Assembly: GCF_036231965.1 (NCBI RefSeq)
Contig: NZ_CP109499.1
Span: 2,480,001-2,544,000, forward strand
Length of the DNA: 64,000 bases
Direction of reading: 5' to 3'
Source: Streptomyces sp. NBC_01428
GTDB taxonomy: Bacteria; Actinomycetota; Actinomycetes; Streptomycetales; Streptomycetaceae
The notes under the pieces are model-generated. The model was not told where the DNA came from, did no database searches, and worked only from the letters and a program-made list of their open reading frames with translations. This document shows positions 36,727-46,011 of the stretch, piece after piece (within the stretch, counting starts at the first letter, position 1; every line of letters starts with the position of its first letter). The position numbers and the translations under genes were made by a program.

Positions 36727-37152
36727 TCCCCCAGATCAGTGCCGCGCCAAAGGACTGGCCCGACGGTCAATACATAGTAGATAAGCGGAAGTTGGCGTTA
36801 CCAGTCCTTGGGCGGAGCAGGAGACGGAGGACGGGACCCCGGCCTCGCCCTCCAGCATCCCGCACTCCCCGCCGGACCGTCCCGGAAGCCGGAACATTCC
36901 GCGGCCGTCGGCCCTGCCTCCCGGCGAGGCGACACGGCCCGGCGCGAACCCTGCGGCCCGGACAACGCGCTCCGGTGGCCGGCCCGGTCGCCGCGCCGGC
37001 GGTCCCCGAACCTCAAATGTTGCTCTGAACGTCCGCTCCGACGGGTTGGACGCTCGCCGACTGGGCCATGACACCGTCACGCCGGGGGACGGGCCGTCGT
37101 GAGGAGACGACACACAGGCAGGCCGGACGGGCACCGTGACGGAGGAGGGGAC
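36727..37152. other. 426-base intergenic region with methyltransferase promoter
   Basis: The first 90 bases contain the AT-rich promoter segment (about 36765-36790) of the methyltransferase gene within an inverted repeat. The remaining 340 bases up to the DUF692 start are GC-rich and hold no gene I can support. The DUF692 promoter must lie in the right half. Confidence 0.6.
36745..36814. promoter_or_regulatory. Inverted repeat flanking the methyltransferase promoter
   Basis: CGCCAAAGGACTGG (36745-36758) and CCAGTCCTTGGGCG (36801-36814) are inverted copies with one mismatch, separated by 42 bases that include the only AT-rich stretch. Read on the minus strand, that stretch has TACTAT/TATGTA -10-like hexamers. 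The arrangement suggests paired operators or looping around the promoter. Confidence 0.55.
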
Positions 37153-38559
37153 ATGCAGCAGCTGAGGCGGCTGGGGACGGGAATCGGATGGCGGCCGGAG
37201 ATCGCCGAGGCCGTGGAGCGCATGCCCGGCATCGACTGGGTCGAGGCCGTGGCGGAGAACGTGTGCCCGGGCCACGTTCCGGAGTCGCTCCTGCGGCTGC
37301 GCGAGCGGGGCGTCACGGTCGTGCCGCACGGCGTCTCGCTGGGCCTCGGCGGCGCCGACCGTCCCGACGCGTCCCGGCTCACCGCGCTCGCCGAGCGCGC
37401 CGAGGCACTGGGGTCGCCGCTCGTCACGGAGCACATCGCGTTCGTCCGGGCGGGCGGACCGCTCACCGCCTCGCCGCTCCTGGAGGCCGGCCACCTGCTG
37501 CCGGTGCCGCGGACCCGGGACGCGCTGGACGTCCTGTGCGCGAACGTCCGGGCCGCGCAGGCCGCGCTGCCCGTGCCGCTCGCCGTGGAGAACATCGCCG
37601 CGCTGATCTCCTGGCCCGGCGAGGAGATGACCGAGGGACAGTTCCTCTACGACCTGGCCGACCGCACCGGGGTCCATCTCCTCATCGACGTCGCCAACCT
37701 GCACACCAACCACGTCAACCGCGGCGAGGACCCCTCCAAGGCACTCGACGAACTCCCCGTCGAGGCCATCGCCTACGTCCACGTCGCCGGGGGCTTCGAA
37801 CGCGACGGCACCTGGCACGACAGCCACGCCCACCCCGTCCCCGAGCCCGTTCTCGGCATCCTCGCCGACCTCGCGTCCCGGGTCGCACCGCCCGGCGTCC
37901 TCCTCGAACGGGACGAGAACTTCCCCGAGCCCGCCGAACTGGAGCGGGAACTGGCGGCGATCCGGCGCACGGTGACGAGGGCGCGGGCGCGCGCCACGGT
38001 CGGGGCGGGCAGGCGAGGAGGCGTGACGTACGCGCCGACCCCGCCGAAGGCGATCACCGGCGACGGCGTGGTGCCGGACGCCGGGACCGCCGGCCGCCCG
38101 GAGCACGCTGCCGCCGCCCCGGTGGAGGTGCCGACGGGGGCCGAGGACGCCGCCCGGCAGCGGCTCGCCCTCGCGCAGGCCGCCCTGCTGTCGGCGCTGG
38201 TCGCGGGGACCCCCGCGCCCGAGGGGTTCGACCGGGTCCGGCTCGGGGTGCAGGCGCGCGCCCTCGCCGCGAAGCGGGCGGACGTGGTCGCCAAGGTCGC
38301 CCCCGAACTGCCGGAGATCCTCGCGGAGGTGTACCGGCCGGCCTTCCTGGCGTACGCGCAGGGGCACCCGATGTCCGGCGGGTACCGGCGTGACGCCCTG
38401 GACTTCGCCGAGCACCTGCTGCTCGCGGGGCTCCCGGAGAGCGCGGAGACCCGGCTGCTGCGCGAGTGGTGGCTGGAGCGTTCGGGGCCGGCCCCGCTGT
38501 CCCGGCGCCCGGGGGCACGGCTGGCCCGCGCCACGCTCAGGGTGCTGCTGGGCCGCTGA
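37153..38559 (+). CDS. DUF692 (MNIO) enzyme with fused C-terminal domain
   Basis: A 468-residue protein. Residues about 8-275 form the DUF692 TIM barrel of multinuclear non-heme iron oxidases (MbnB, TglH and ChrH relatives), with likely metal ligands in [35 protein letters not shown] and LLERDENF. MNIOs modify cysteines or backbones of ribosomal peptides. An Ala/Gly-rich linker leads to a separate all-helical domain (about 330-460; [35 protein letters not shown]), perhaps the substrate-recognition partner that other systems encode separately. ATG 37153 follows GGAGGGGAC. DUF4142 and TIGR04222 genes follow. Confidence 0.9.
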   Translation: MQQLRRLGTGIGWRPEIAEAVERMPGIDWVEAVAENVCPGHVPESLLRLRERGVTVVPHGVSLGLGGADRPDASRLTALAERAEALGSPLVTEHIAFVRAGGPLTASPLLEAGHLLPVPRTRDALDVLCANVRAAQAALPVPLAVENIAALISWPGEEMTEGQFLYDLADRTGVHLLIDVANLHTNHVNRGEDPSKALDELPVEAIAYVHVAGGFERDGTWHDSHAHPVPEPVLGILADLASRVAPPGVLLERDENFPEPAELERELAAIRRTVTRARARATVGAGRRGGVTYAPTPPKAITGDGVVPDAGTAGRPEHAAAAPVEVPTGAEDAARQRLALAQAALLSALVAGTPAPEGFDRVRLGVQARALAAKRADVVAKVAPELPEILAEVYRPAFLAYAQGHPMSGGYRRDALDFAEHLLLAGLPESAETRLLREWWLERSGPAPLSRRPGARLARATLRVLLGR

Positions 38560-38888
38560 GCGGACGGGTCGCGGGGTGCGGACGCGCCCCGCGACGGGCC
38601 GGGACCGCGGCCCGGCCCCGGCGGCGGTGCGCCGCTTCGAGCACGCGTGGGCGACACGAGCCGTCCGCGGAGTGTGCCCGGACTAACACCGCTCTCTGTG
38701 AAGGAGGTGTGCGCGTCCGTTTCCGGTGGATTCCGTGCGGTCTGACGTAGGCACGAACCACCGCAACCGGCGCCTTCCACCCTCCGCGCAACCCCATTTT
38801 CCTGCACGGCAGTTGGCGTAGCCCCCGCAGTAGCATGCCAACCCGCACGCGAAGCGCATTAGCGTGCGGTGCCGCAACAGGAGGCACC
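38560..38888. other. 329-base intergenic region downstream of DUF692 gene
   Basis: No supported gene. It contains an isolated near-perfect ribosome-site sequence (AAGGAGG at 38701-38707) without a plausible long coding frame behind it. An AT-richer stretch at about 38790-38870 probably holds the promoter of the DUF4142 gene. Confidence 0.5.
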
Positions 38889-39656
38889 ATGCGATCCATC
38901 AACCGCACCGGATTGGTCAGTGGAACAGGGCTCATCATCACCGCCCTCCTGGCGACCCTCGCCGCCCTGGCCTTTCCGATCTGGTCGTACGCGGACCGCT
39001 CCGGCACCGGCCTCGACACCCTGAACGCGCAGTCCGTGCCGACGCGGTACGGACCGCTGTCGGCCCTGGACCGGGAGTTCGTCACCAAGGTCCGGCTGGC
39101 CGGGCTCTGGGAGCTGCCCGCGGGCCAGCAGGCCCAGGAACGCGGCACCACCCAGGCCGTACGGACGGCCGGCGAGCACCTCATCGAGGGGCACACGTTC
39201 CTCGACGCGCGCGTCCGCAACGTCGCCGCCCGCCTCGGCCTGGAGCTGCCCAACCAGCCGAACCCGCAGCAGCGCGGCTGGCTGGCCACGCTGAACGCGG
39301 CCCACGGCACCGCGTACGACCGCGACTTCGCGAACCTCCTGCGCGCGGCGCACGGCAAGGTGTTCGCCGTGGTCGCCCAGGTCCGCGCGAGCACCCGCAA
39401 CTCCCTGGTCCGTGATCTCGCCGACGACGCGAACACCACCGTGCTCGACCACATCAAGGTGCTGGAGGCGACCGGTTACGTCGACTTCGACGCGCTGGCC
39501 CGGGACGCCGCGACCGCGAGCCCGCCACCGCTCACCAGCTCCCCCGCGCCGCCCGGCCCGACCGAGGCCCCGCCGTCGCCGGTCCCGGTGACGCCGTCCT
39601 CGGGGTATCCGCTCCCGCCGCCGGCGACGCGCCCCCGGCCGACGTCGAGTCCCTGA
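38889..39656 (+). CDS. DUF4142 exported protein
   Basis: A 255-residue protein with an N-terminal membrane/signal segment (residues 12-33), a DUF4142 ferritin-like four-helix domain (about 55-205; LDREFVTKVRLAGLWELPAGQ, HTFLDARVRNVAARLGLEL) and a Pro/Ser/Thr-rich C-terminal tail. The His-containing helices are typical of the family, which is exported and of unknown role. AGGAGG precedes ATG 38889. It lies between the DUF692 and TIGR04222 genes, the same three-gene order I recall in other Streptomyces. Confidence 0.88.
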   Translation: MRSINRTGLVSGTGLIITALLATLAALAFPIWSYADRSGTGLDTLNAQSVPTRYGPLSALDREFVTKVRLAGLWELPAGQQAQERGTTQAVRTAGEHLIEGHTFLDARVRNVAARLGLELPNQPNPQQRGWLATLNAAHGTAYDRDFANLLRAAHGKVFAVVAQVRASTRNSLVRDLADDANTTVLDHIKVLEATGYVDFDALARDAATASPPPLTSSPAPPGPTEAPPSPVPVTPSSGYPLPPPATRPRPTSSP

Positions 39657-39798
39657 CGGCACCGGGCCGCACGCCACCGTCCGCGTCCCACCCGCCCGCT
39701 CCTCAGCGGGCCGAGCGGAACGTCACAGACCCGCAACGCTCCGTCCACATGGTGAATAAGGCATGGCGCCCGCCCCGGACTTCGCATAGAAACACGCC

Positions 39799-40581
39799 AT
39801 GTTCTGGGTCCTTCTCCTGCTGCCGGCCTGGGCCGCGGCCGGCATATCGTGCACGCGGCTGTGCCTGGCCGCCGTGCGCGCCGCGACGGTCGGCGCCCGG
39901 GAGGCGCACGGGCACGACCTGACGCTGTACGAGGCGGCGTTCCTGTCGGGCGGCCCGGCGCGGGTGGCCGATCTGACCCTGGTCTCGATGGCCCGCCAGC
40001 GCCGGCTGCTGCTCGCGCACACCGGCTGGGCGACGGTGGTGGACCCGCGCGGGCGCGACGACATGGAGCGCTCGGTGCTCGGGGCGATCGGTCCGGAGGG
40101 CCAGTCGCGGATAGCTCCGGTGCGGGCGGCCACGGCCGCCGCGGACTCGGTGCACCGGCTGGCGGACCGCCTGGTCGCGGCGGGACTCGCCGTGCCCGAC
40201 GGGGCCCGCACCACGGTGGCGGGCGCCGTCCGCCAGGTCCAGGCCGCCGCCGCGGCGGTTCTCGTGCTCGCCGTCGCGGCCCTGTTGCTGCCGGCCGGGC
40301 CCAGCGGGAGCGGGGTGCCGGTGGCCGTCTGGTTCGCCCTCCCGCTCGTCCTGACCCTGAGCTGTCTCGCCATCGCCCGCATCGAGGTGCACCCGTACAC
40401 GCGGTGGGCCTCTCCCGCCGGTCAGCGGCTGCTCGGCACCCTCGCCCGGCACTCCGACGCGTCGGGCGACGACCGTACGTATCTCACCTCGGTCGCCGTG
40501 CGCGGTGTCCGGGCCATCGGCGAACCGGACGTGCGCGCGGCACTCGCCCACCGGGACCGCGGCGCCGGCCACGGCGCCTGA
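39799..40581 (+). CDS. TIGR04222 domain membrane protein
   Basis: A 260-residue membrane protein with a short hydrophobic N-terminus carrying two Cys (SCTRLC). It then has the TIGR04222 core (LTLYEAAFLSGGPARVADLTLVSM, LLLAHTGWATVVDP), and two helices at about 150-195. Many TIGR04222 proteins end in long Cys/Gly-rich repeats and co-occur with DUF692 genes, suggesting an MNIO-modified product; this copy ends in HRDRGAGHGA without such a tail. No strong ribosome site precedes ATG 39799. Confidence 0.85.
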   Translation: MFWVLLLLPAWAAAGISCTRLCLAAVRAATVGAREAHGHDLTLYEAAFLSGGPARVADLTLVSMARQRRLLLAHTGWATVVDPRGRDDMERSVLGAIGPEGQSRIAPVRAATAAADSVHRLADRLVAAGLAVPDGARTTVAGAVRQVQAAAAAVLVLAVAALLLPAGPSGSGVPVAVWFALPLVLTLSCLAIARIEVHPYTRWASPAGQRLLGTLARHSDASGDDRTYLTSVAVRGVRAIGEPDVRAALAHRDRGAGHGA

Positions 40582-40725
40582 CGGCGGGGGCTCGCACGGG
40601 GGCTGGGAGGCGCCCCGGGGGGCGCATCGGGGTCATTGAGGCCGACACCGGCGACCGGTGCTTTACATCGCCGACGGCCGAACGAAGCATCCTTCTGTCG
40701 CTGCCGTGCGCCGAAGGGATTCGCG

Positions 40726-42420
40726 ATGAGAGCTGCCGTCCTCCAGGGAACCGCGGGGTCCCTGCTCCTGACGGCGCTCGTCGCCGCCCCGGCCGGCGGC
40801 ACCACCGCCTGGCCGGACGGGACCGGTTCGGCCTCGGCCGAGGCGCGCGGCGCCGTCGTCGCGGCACAGCGCGCGGCGGCCGCCGGCATCCGTTTCGGCG
40901 CGTGCCCCAAGGTGGAGGAGCTGCCCGGCAACCTCCAGTGCGGCACGGTCACCGTGCCCCTCGACTACGCGCACCCCGACGGCAGGCGGATCAAGCTGAC
41001 CGTCAGCCGTGTGAAGGCCACCGGCAAGGACGCGCGGAACCCCAAGCGCAAGGTCCCCCGCCAGGGCGCCCTCGTCTACAACCCCGGCGGGCCCGGCGCG
41101 TCCGGCATGTACTTCCCGCTGATCGGTTTCCTCCCCGAGTGGAAGCCGATCGGCGCCGCCTACGACCTCGTGGGCTACGCGCCGCGCGGTGTCGACCGTT
41201 CCGCGCCGCTGTCCTGCCAGGACCCGAAGCGGTTCCAGAAGGCGCCCTCGCAGTCCCCGACGTTCCCCTCCGAGTCGTACAAGAAGGAGCGGATCGCGGA
41301 GGCGAAGGCGTACGCCCGCGGCTGCGCGCAGCGTTCCGGGGCGGGCCTGCGCCACTACACGTCGCTGAACAACGCCCGTGACCTGGACGTGCTGCGCGCC
41401 GGACTCGGCGAGCGGAAGCTGACGTTCATGGGCGCGTCGTACGGGACGTACTTCGGTGCCCTGTACGCGACCCTGTTCCCCTCGCACGTGCGCCGGATGG
41501 TCTTCGACTCGGCGGTGAACCCGGATCCCGAGCAGATCTGGTACCGCAACAACCTCGACCAGTCGGCCGCGTTCGAGGGCCGTTGGGCGGACTTCCGCGG
41601 CTGGATCGCGCGCCACGACGACGTGTACGGCCTCGGCGGCACACCCGATGAGGTGCTGCACTCGTACGAGAGGGCGCGGGCCCGGCTCGCCGCGAAGCCC
41701 GCCGGGGGCACGGTGGGGCCGGCCCAGCTCCAGGGCGCGTTCCTGCAGGCCGGGTACTACGACGACTACTGGCCGCAGCGTGCCCTGGCGCTGTCCGCCT
41801 ATCTGAAGGGTGACCCGAAGCCGCTGGTGCAGATCGCGGGTCCGCATCCGGAGGCGGCGGCGGAGCAGGAGAACGGCAGCGCGGTCTACACGGCCGTGGA
41901 GTGCAACGACGCGTCCTGGCCGACCGACTGGCGCACCTGGGACCGCGACAACACGCGGCTCGCGCGGGTGGCGCCGTTCGAGACCTGGGACAACGTGTGG
42001 ATGAACCTGCCGTGCGCGTACTGGCCGGTGCCGCGGCAGAAGCCGCTCGACGTGCGGACCCTGCCGGGGGAGTTGCCGCCGACGCTGATCCTGGCGGCCG
42101 AGCGGGACGCGGCGACGCCGTACGACGGGGCGAAGGAGCTGCACAGGAGGCTGTGGGGTTCGGTGCTGGTGACGGAGAACGGCGCCGGCACCCACGGGAT
42201 CGGCGGCGGCCCCAACACGTGCGTCAACGGCTATCTGGACGCCTACCTGCTGGAGGGGCGGCTCCCCGGGCGGGACGCCGGATGCGCACCGCACAAGGAG
42301 CCCACGGCGCAGGCGCCCGACGGTGAGCGCGGCACCGAGGGCGCGAAGGGCCCGGCGGCGACGCCCAAGGACGCGGAACAGGCCGGGCCGGCCGCCCGGA
42401 GCGCCGGGCAGGCGCCCTGA
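40726..42420 (+). CDS. Secreted tripeptidyl-aminopeptidase-like alpha/beta hydrolase
   Basis: A 564-residue exported serine hydrolase of the Streptomyces tripeptidyl aminopeptidase (Tap/SlpD) type. The signal peptide covers about residues 1-38. The alpha/beta core has an oxyanion region (LVYNPGGPGASG), nucleophile Ser238 in FMGASYGTYF, Asp461 in AAERDAATPYDG and His490 in NGAGTHGIGGG. A disordered Ala/Pro/Glu tail follows about residue 525. It should release N-terminal peptides outside the cell. ATG 40726 has AAGGGA upstream. A strong hairpin separates it from chdC. Confidence 0.93.
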   Translation: MRAAVLQGTAGSLLLTALVAAPAGGTTAWPDGTGSASAEARGAVVAAQRAAAAGIRFGACPKVEELPGNLQCGTVTVPLDYAHPDGRRIKLTVSRVKATGKDARNPKRKVPRQGALVYNPGGPGASGMYFPLIGFLPEWKPIGAAYDLVGYAPRGVDRSAPLSCQDPKRFQKAPSQSPTFPSESYKKERIAEAKAYARGCAQRSGAGLRHYTSLNNARDLDVLRAGLGERKLTFMGASYGTYFGALYATLFPSHVRRMVFDSAVNPDPEQIWYRNNLDQSAAFEGRWADFRGWIARHDDVYGLGGTPDEVLHSYERARARLAAKPAGGTVGPAQLQGAFLQAGYYDDYWPQRALALSAYLKGDPKPLVQIAGPHPEAAAEQENGSAVYTAVECNDASWPTDWRTWDRDNTRLARVAPFETWDNVWMNLPCAYWPVPRQKPLDVRTLPGELPPTLILAAERDAATPYDGAKELHRRLWGSVLVTENGAGTHGIGGGPNTCVNGYLDAYLLEGRLPGRDAGCAPHKEPTAQAPDGERGTEGAKGPAATPKDAEQAGPAARSAGQAP

Positions 42421-42439
42421 CGGACGGTTCGGTGACATG

Positions 42440-42480
42440 ACGACGGCGGGCGCCCCCGGAAAAGGGGCGCCCGCCGTCGT
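42440..42480. terminator. Bidirectional hairpin terminator
   Basis: ACGACGGCGGGCGCCCC pairs perfectly with GGGGCGCCCGCCGTCGT: a 17-bp stem with a seven-base loop containing AAAA. It lies between the convergent peptidase and chdC genes. Confidence 0.88.
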
Positions 42481-42490
42481 GTCGTGCCGG

Positions 42491-43222
42491 TCAGGCGAGC
42501 CCTGCCACCAGTTCGGTGATGTGCTTGCGGCGGCCCGTGTAGAACGGGACCTCCTCGCGCACGTGCATCCGGGCCTCGGAGGCACGCAGATGACGCATCA
42601 GGTCGACGATGCGGTACAGCTCGTCGGCCTCGAACGCGAGGATCCACTCGTAGTCGCCGAGGGAGAACGAGGCGACCGTGTTGGCGCGCACGTCCGGGTA
42701 GCCGCGGGCCATCTTGCCGTGGTCGGCGAGCATCCGGCGACGGTCCTCGTCGGCCAGCAGGTACCAGTCGTAGGAGCGCACGAAGGGGTAGACGCTCACG
42801 TAGTCGCGGGGCGTCTCGTCGGCGAGGAACGCCGGGATGTGCGAGCGGTTGAACTCGGCGGGCCGGTGCAGCGCCATGTTCGACCAGACCGGGTCCAGCG
42901 CGCGGCCGAGGCGGGTGCGCCGGAAGAGGTTGTACGCCTCCTGGAGCTGGTCGCTGGTCTCGGCGTGCCACCAGATCATGAGATCGGCGTCGGCCCGCAG
43001 CCCCGAGACGTCGTAGGTGCCGCGGACGGTGACGTCCTTCGCGGCGAGCTGGTCGAACAGCTCCTGGACCTCGTCGGCGTAACCGGCGCGGTCCTCCGGC
43101 AGTACGTCCTTCAGCCGGAAGACGGACCACAGGGTGTAGCGGATGGCCTCGTTGAGGTCCTTGGCCAGCTTGCCCTTGTTCGGGACCCTGCCGGACTCGG
43201 TGGTGGGGGCGTCGTCACTCAT
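42491..43222 (-). CDS. chdC: Coproheme decarboxylase (HemQ/ChdC)
   Basis: A 243-residue member of the chlorite dismutase-like family, the last enzyme of the coproporphyrin-dependent heme pathway; it decarboxylates coproheme to heme b with peroxide. Family landmarks are [29 protein letters not shown] (with the reactive-Tyr region) and [25 protein letters not shown] 43222 lies four bases after the hemY stop, so the two are coupled. It uses the product of HemY after iron insertion; the ferrochelatase gene is elsewhere. Confidence 0.95.
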   Translation of the reverse strand: MSDDAPTTESGRVPNKGKLAKDLNEAIRYTLWSVFRLKDVLPEDRAGYADEVQELFDQLAAKDVTVRGTYDVSGLRADADLMIWWHAETSDQLQEAYNLFRRTRLGRALDPVWSNMALHRPAEFNRSHIPAFLADETPRDYVSVYPFVRSYDWYLLADEDRRRMLADHGKMARGYPDVRANTVASFSLGDYEWILAFEADELYRIVDLMRHLRASEARMHVREEVPFYTGRRKHITELVAGLA

Positions 43223-43226
43223 GGGG

Positions 43227-44717
43227 CTATTCTCCCGCTCCGCCGTGCAGGCTCTGCACCGGGTCGGCCCGCAACGCGTCCAGGCCGCCGAAGTCGCCGC
43301 CGAGGCCGTCCACCGCGGCGTACGCGGAGGCGATGCAGGCGGGGATGCCGACGCCGTCGTAGGCGGCCCCACAGACGGCGAGGCCCGGCAGCCTGCCCAC
43401 GTGCTCGCGGACCCGGGCCACGCGCGCGTGGTGGCCCACCGGGTACTGGGGCAGTCCGTCGTCCCAGCGTGTCACCCGGGTCTCCACCGGCTCGGCGTCG
43501 AGGCCGGTGGCCTCCCGCAGGTCGTGCCGGGACACCCGGACCAGGTCGTCGTCGGGGCGGCCGAGCACCTCCGTCTCGCCGTACCGTCCGACGGAGGTGC
43601 GCAGCACGGTCAGGTCCGGGTTCCGCTCGGCGATCCAGCCCCATTTGCGGGAGGCGAACGTCGAGGCCTTGATGGTGTGTCCGTCGACCGGCGGGACCAG
43701 GAATCCGCTGCCCTCGGGGAGGGTGGCGTCGGCGCGGCGGTAGGCGAGGGTCACGAGGGCCATCGACGCGTACTCGACGGCGGCCAGTTCGGTCGCGGCG
43801 GCGGGTGCCTCGGCGCGCAGCAGCGCGGCGGCGGCCGGGGCGGGCACGGCGAGGACGACCGCGTCGGCGTGCAGGACCCGGCCGCCCGCGACGATCCGCC
43901 AGGCGGACCCGGGCCGCTCGTCGGACGCGGGGCCTGCGGGGCCCGTCCTGCGCAGTGCGGTGACCGGGGTCCCGGTGAGGATCTCGCCGCCGCGTGCGGT
44001 CACCGACTCGGCCACGGCGAGGGGCAGTCGGCCCACACCGCCGTCGATGCCCATGAACACCGGCCCGGTCTGCTGCGCGGCGGCGGCCTTGGCCTGGATC
44101 TCGCGGACCGCTTCCGTGAGGGAGGTATGGGTGCGGGCGGCGGCGTACAGCTGGGGGACGGCGAGGCGCAGGGAGATGCGGTAGGCGTCGCCCGCGTACA
44201 CCCCGCCGAGGAGGGGTTCGACGAGACGGTCGACGACCTCGCGGCCCATGCGGGCGGCCACGTACTCGCCCACCGCGATGTCGTCGCCGACCTCGGTGCG
44301 CGGGAGGTCGGCGTCGCGCTCGACGCGGCGCAGGCCCTCCTCGGAGAGGACGTCCGCGAGGGCGGAGGCGGTGCCGGGGACGCCCATGACGTGCCCCTTG
44401 GGCATGGGGCGCAGGACACCCCGGTTCCACAGCGAGGCCGAGGCGGTGGCGGGCGGCTGGAGGAGGTCGCCCAGGCCGGTCTCGCGGGCGAGGGCCAGGG
44501 CCTCGGGGCGGCGCGCCAGCATCGACTCGGCGCCGAGGTCCACGCGCGCGCCCGCGATCTCGCCGGTCAGCAGCTTGCCGCCGAGACGGTCCGAGGCCTC
44601 CAGCACGGTGACGCGGAACCCGCGCCCCAGCAGGCGGTGGGCGGCGGCCAGCCCGGCGATGCCGCCCCCGACGACCACGACGTGTCCCGAACCCGTACGA
44701 ACGTCCTCTTCGCGCAT
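43227..44717 (-). CDS. hemY: Coproporphyrinogen III oxidase (HemY/CgoX type)
   Basis: A 496-residue FAD enzyme of the protoporphyrinogen-oxidase family that, in actinobacteria, oxidises coproporphyrinogen III to coproporphyrin III. The dinucleotide motif [18 protein letters not shown] is at 12-29, [11 protein letters not shown] follows, and the C-terminus has the FAD-binding [14 protein letters not shown]. It is directly upstream of chdC (four-base gap), forming a two-gene heme operon. hemE, the preceding pathway step, lies about 4 kb away on the same strand. Confidence 0.95.
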   Translation of the reverse strand: MREEDVRTGSGHVVVVGGGIAGLAAAHRLLGRGFRVTVLEASDRLGGKLLTGEIAGARVDLGAESMLARRPEALALARETGLGDLLQPPATASASLWNRGVLRPMPKGHVMGVPGTASALADVLSEEGLRRVERDADLPRTEVGDDIAVGEYVAARMGREVVDRLVEPLLGGVYAGDAYRISLRLAVPQLYAAARTHTSLTEAVREIQAKAAAAQQTGPVFMGIDGGVGRLPLAVAESVTARGGEILTGTPVTALRRTGPAGPASDERPGSAWRIVAGGRVLHADAVVLAVPAPAAAALLRAEAPAAATELAAVEYASMALVTLAYRRADATLPEGSGFLVPPVDGHTIKASTFASRKWGWIAERNPDLTVLRTSVGRYGETEVLGRPDDDLVRVSRHDLREATGLDAEPVETRVTRWDDGLPQYPVGHHARVARVREHVGRLPGLAVCGAAYDGVGIPACIASAYAAVDGLGGDFGGLDALRADPVQSLHGGAGE

Positions 44718-44874
44718 GTCTCCACCTTCTCAGACCCCGGCGGCGCCTCTGCCGGGGAGCCCGGTGTCCGGTGCGAGTCCGGACCGTGACCGCATCGGGA
44801 CCGGATCCGGCCAACGTCCTGGGCCGGCCGGGCGTCGAAGGAGCGTCAGTCAGTCACCGTCCCGGGGGTAGGCC

Positions 44875-45984
44875 ATGCGCACACGTACGTCAGCACGAAC
44901 GGCACGACCGGCGTCGCCGGAACCGTCCCCCCTTCCCGCTCTCCGGTCGCACCCGTCCCGGCCGTCGCGTGTCCTGGCCGGGGTGCTCCTCGTCACCGCG
45001 CTCGCCCTGACGGGGTGCGGTGCCGGCGACAGTTCGTCCGACAGCGCCGGCGACAGCAAGGCGGCGGCGCCGGACGGCGGGGGCGCGAACGCGCAGAAGG
45101 CGGACTCGGGCGCCGCGGGCAGTGACAGCGCGACGGGCCGCAGGGCCACCGCCCCGACGAAGCTGTCCGCTAACAGCATCATCCGCACCGCCTCGCTGAC
45201 GGTTCGGGTCAAGGACGTCCCCCAGGCCCTGGACGACACGCGGACCACCGTCGAGAGCGCCGGGGGCTACGTGGGCAACGAGACGACCACGCGTGACGGC
45301 GAGGGCCGGGAACGCACCCGCGTCGTCCTGCGGGTGCCCACCGAGCGGTACGACCAGGTGCTCGCCGACCTGGAGGGCACCGGAAAGGTCCTGGAGCGCA
45401 CGGCCAAGGCGCAGGACGTCACCGACGAGGTCGTGGACGTGCGGAGCCGTATCGCCTCGCAGCGTGCGAGCGTGGCCCGGGTCCGCGAACTGATGGACAA
45501 GGCGACCAAGCTCAGTGATGTGGTCACCCTGGAAGGGGAGTTGAGCAGCCGCGAGGCCGACCTGGAGGCGCTGCTCGCTCGGCAGGCCTCGCTGAAGGAC
45601 CGTACGAGTCTGGCGACGATCACGCTGTCGCTGTCCCAGACGGCGGTGCGGCACGCCGAGAAGAAGGACGACGACCCGGGCTTCCTGGACGCGCTCGCCG
45701 GCGGCTGGAACGTACTGGTCACCATGATCCGCTGGCTGGCTCTCGCGATCGGGGCGGTCCTCCCGTTCGCGGCGGGCGCCGCGCTGATCGCCGCGGTGTG
45801 GCTGTTCGTGGTGCGGCCCCGGCTGCGTCCCCGGCCCGCCGCGGCCGCGGGTCCGGCGACCGCTTCGGGACCGGCCGCCGTCCCGGCGTCGCGCCCGTCC
45901 CCGGGGGCCGGCCCGGACACCGCGGCTCCGCAGGCCGGCCCCCCGGCGGACGGCAGGGCCGAGGGCGGCGGTGAGCGGGACTGA
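44875..45984 (+). CDS. DUF4349 lipoprotein
   Basis: A 369-residue lipoprotein with lipobox LTGC at about residues 44-47, a Gly/Ser/Asp-rich spacer and the DUF4349 domain (about 98-285; IRTASLTVRVKDVPQALDDT, GGYVGNETTT). The latter includes a coiled-coil (RASVARVRELMDKATKLSDVVTLEGELSSREADLEAL spread over about 40 residues). A membrane helix near 285-310 and a Pro/Ala-rich tail end it. Function unknown. ATG 44875 is used with a weak ribosome site. It is divergent from hemY. Confidence 0.87.
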   Translation: MRTRTSARTARPASPEPSPLPALRSHPSRPSRVLAGVLLVTALALTGCGAGDSSSDSAGDSKAAAPDGGGANAQKADSGAAGSDSATGRRATAPTKLSANSIIRTASLTVRVKDVPQALDDTRTTVESAGGYVGNETTTRDGEGRERTRVVLRVPTERYDQVLADLEGTGKVLERTAKAQDVTDEVVDVRSRIASQRASVARVRELMDKATKLSDVVTLEGELSSREADLEALLARQASLKDRTSLATITLSLSQTAVRHAEKKDDDPGFLDALAGGWNVLVTMIRWLALAIGAVLPFAAGAALIAAVWLFVVRPRLRPRPAAAAGPATASGPAAVPASRPSPGAGPDTAAPQAGPPADGRAEGGGERD

Positions 45985-46011
45985 AATGCCGGGCCCCCGT
46001 AGCGTGTTCGT

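Noticed and set aside
38698..38745. Mini-frame next to AAGGAGG at 38701-38707 as a possible MNIO precursor peptide
   Set aside because: Only 15 codons, and the ribosome-site sequence lies inside the frame rather than before it.
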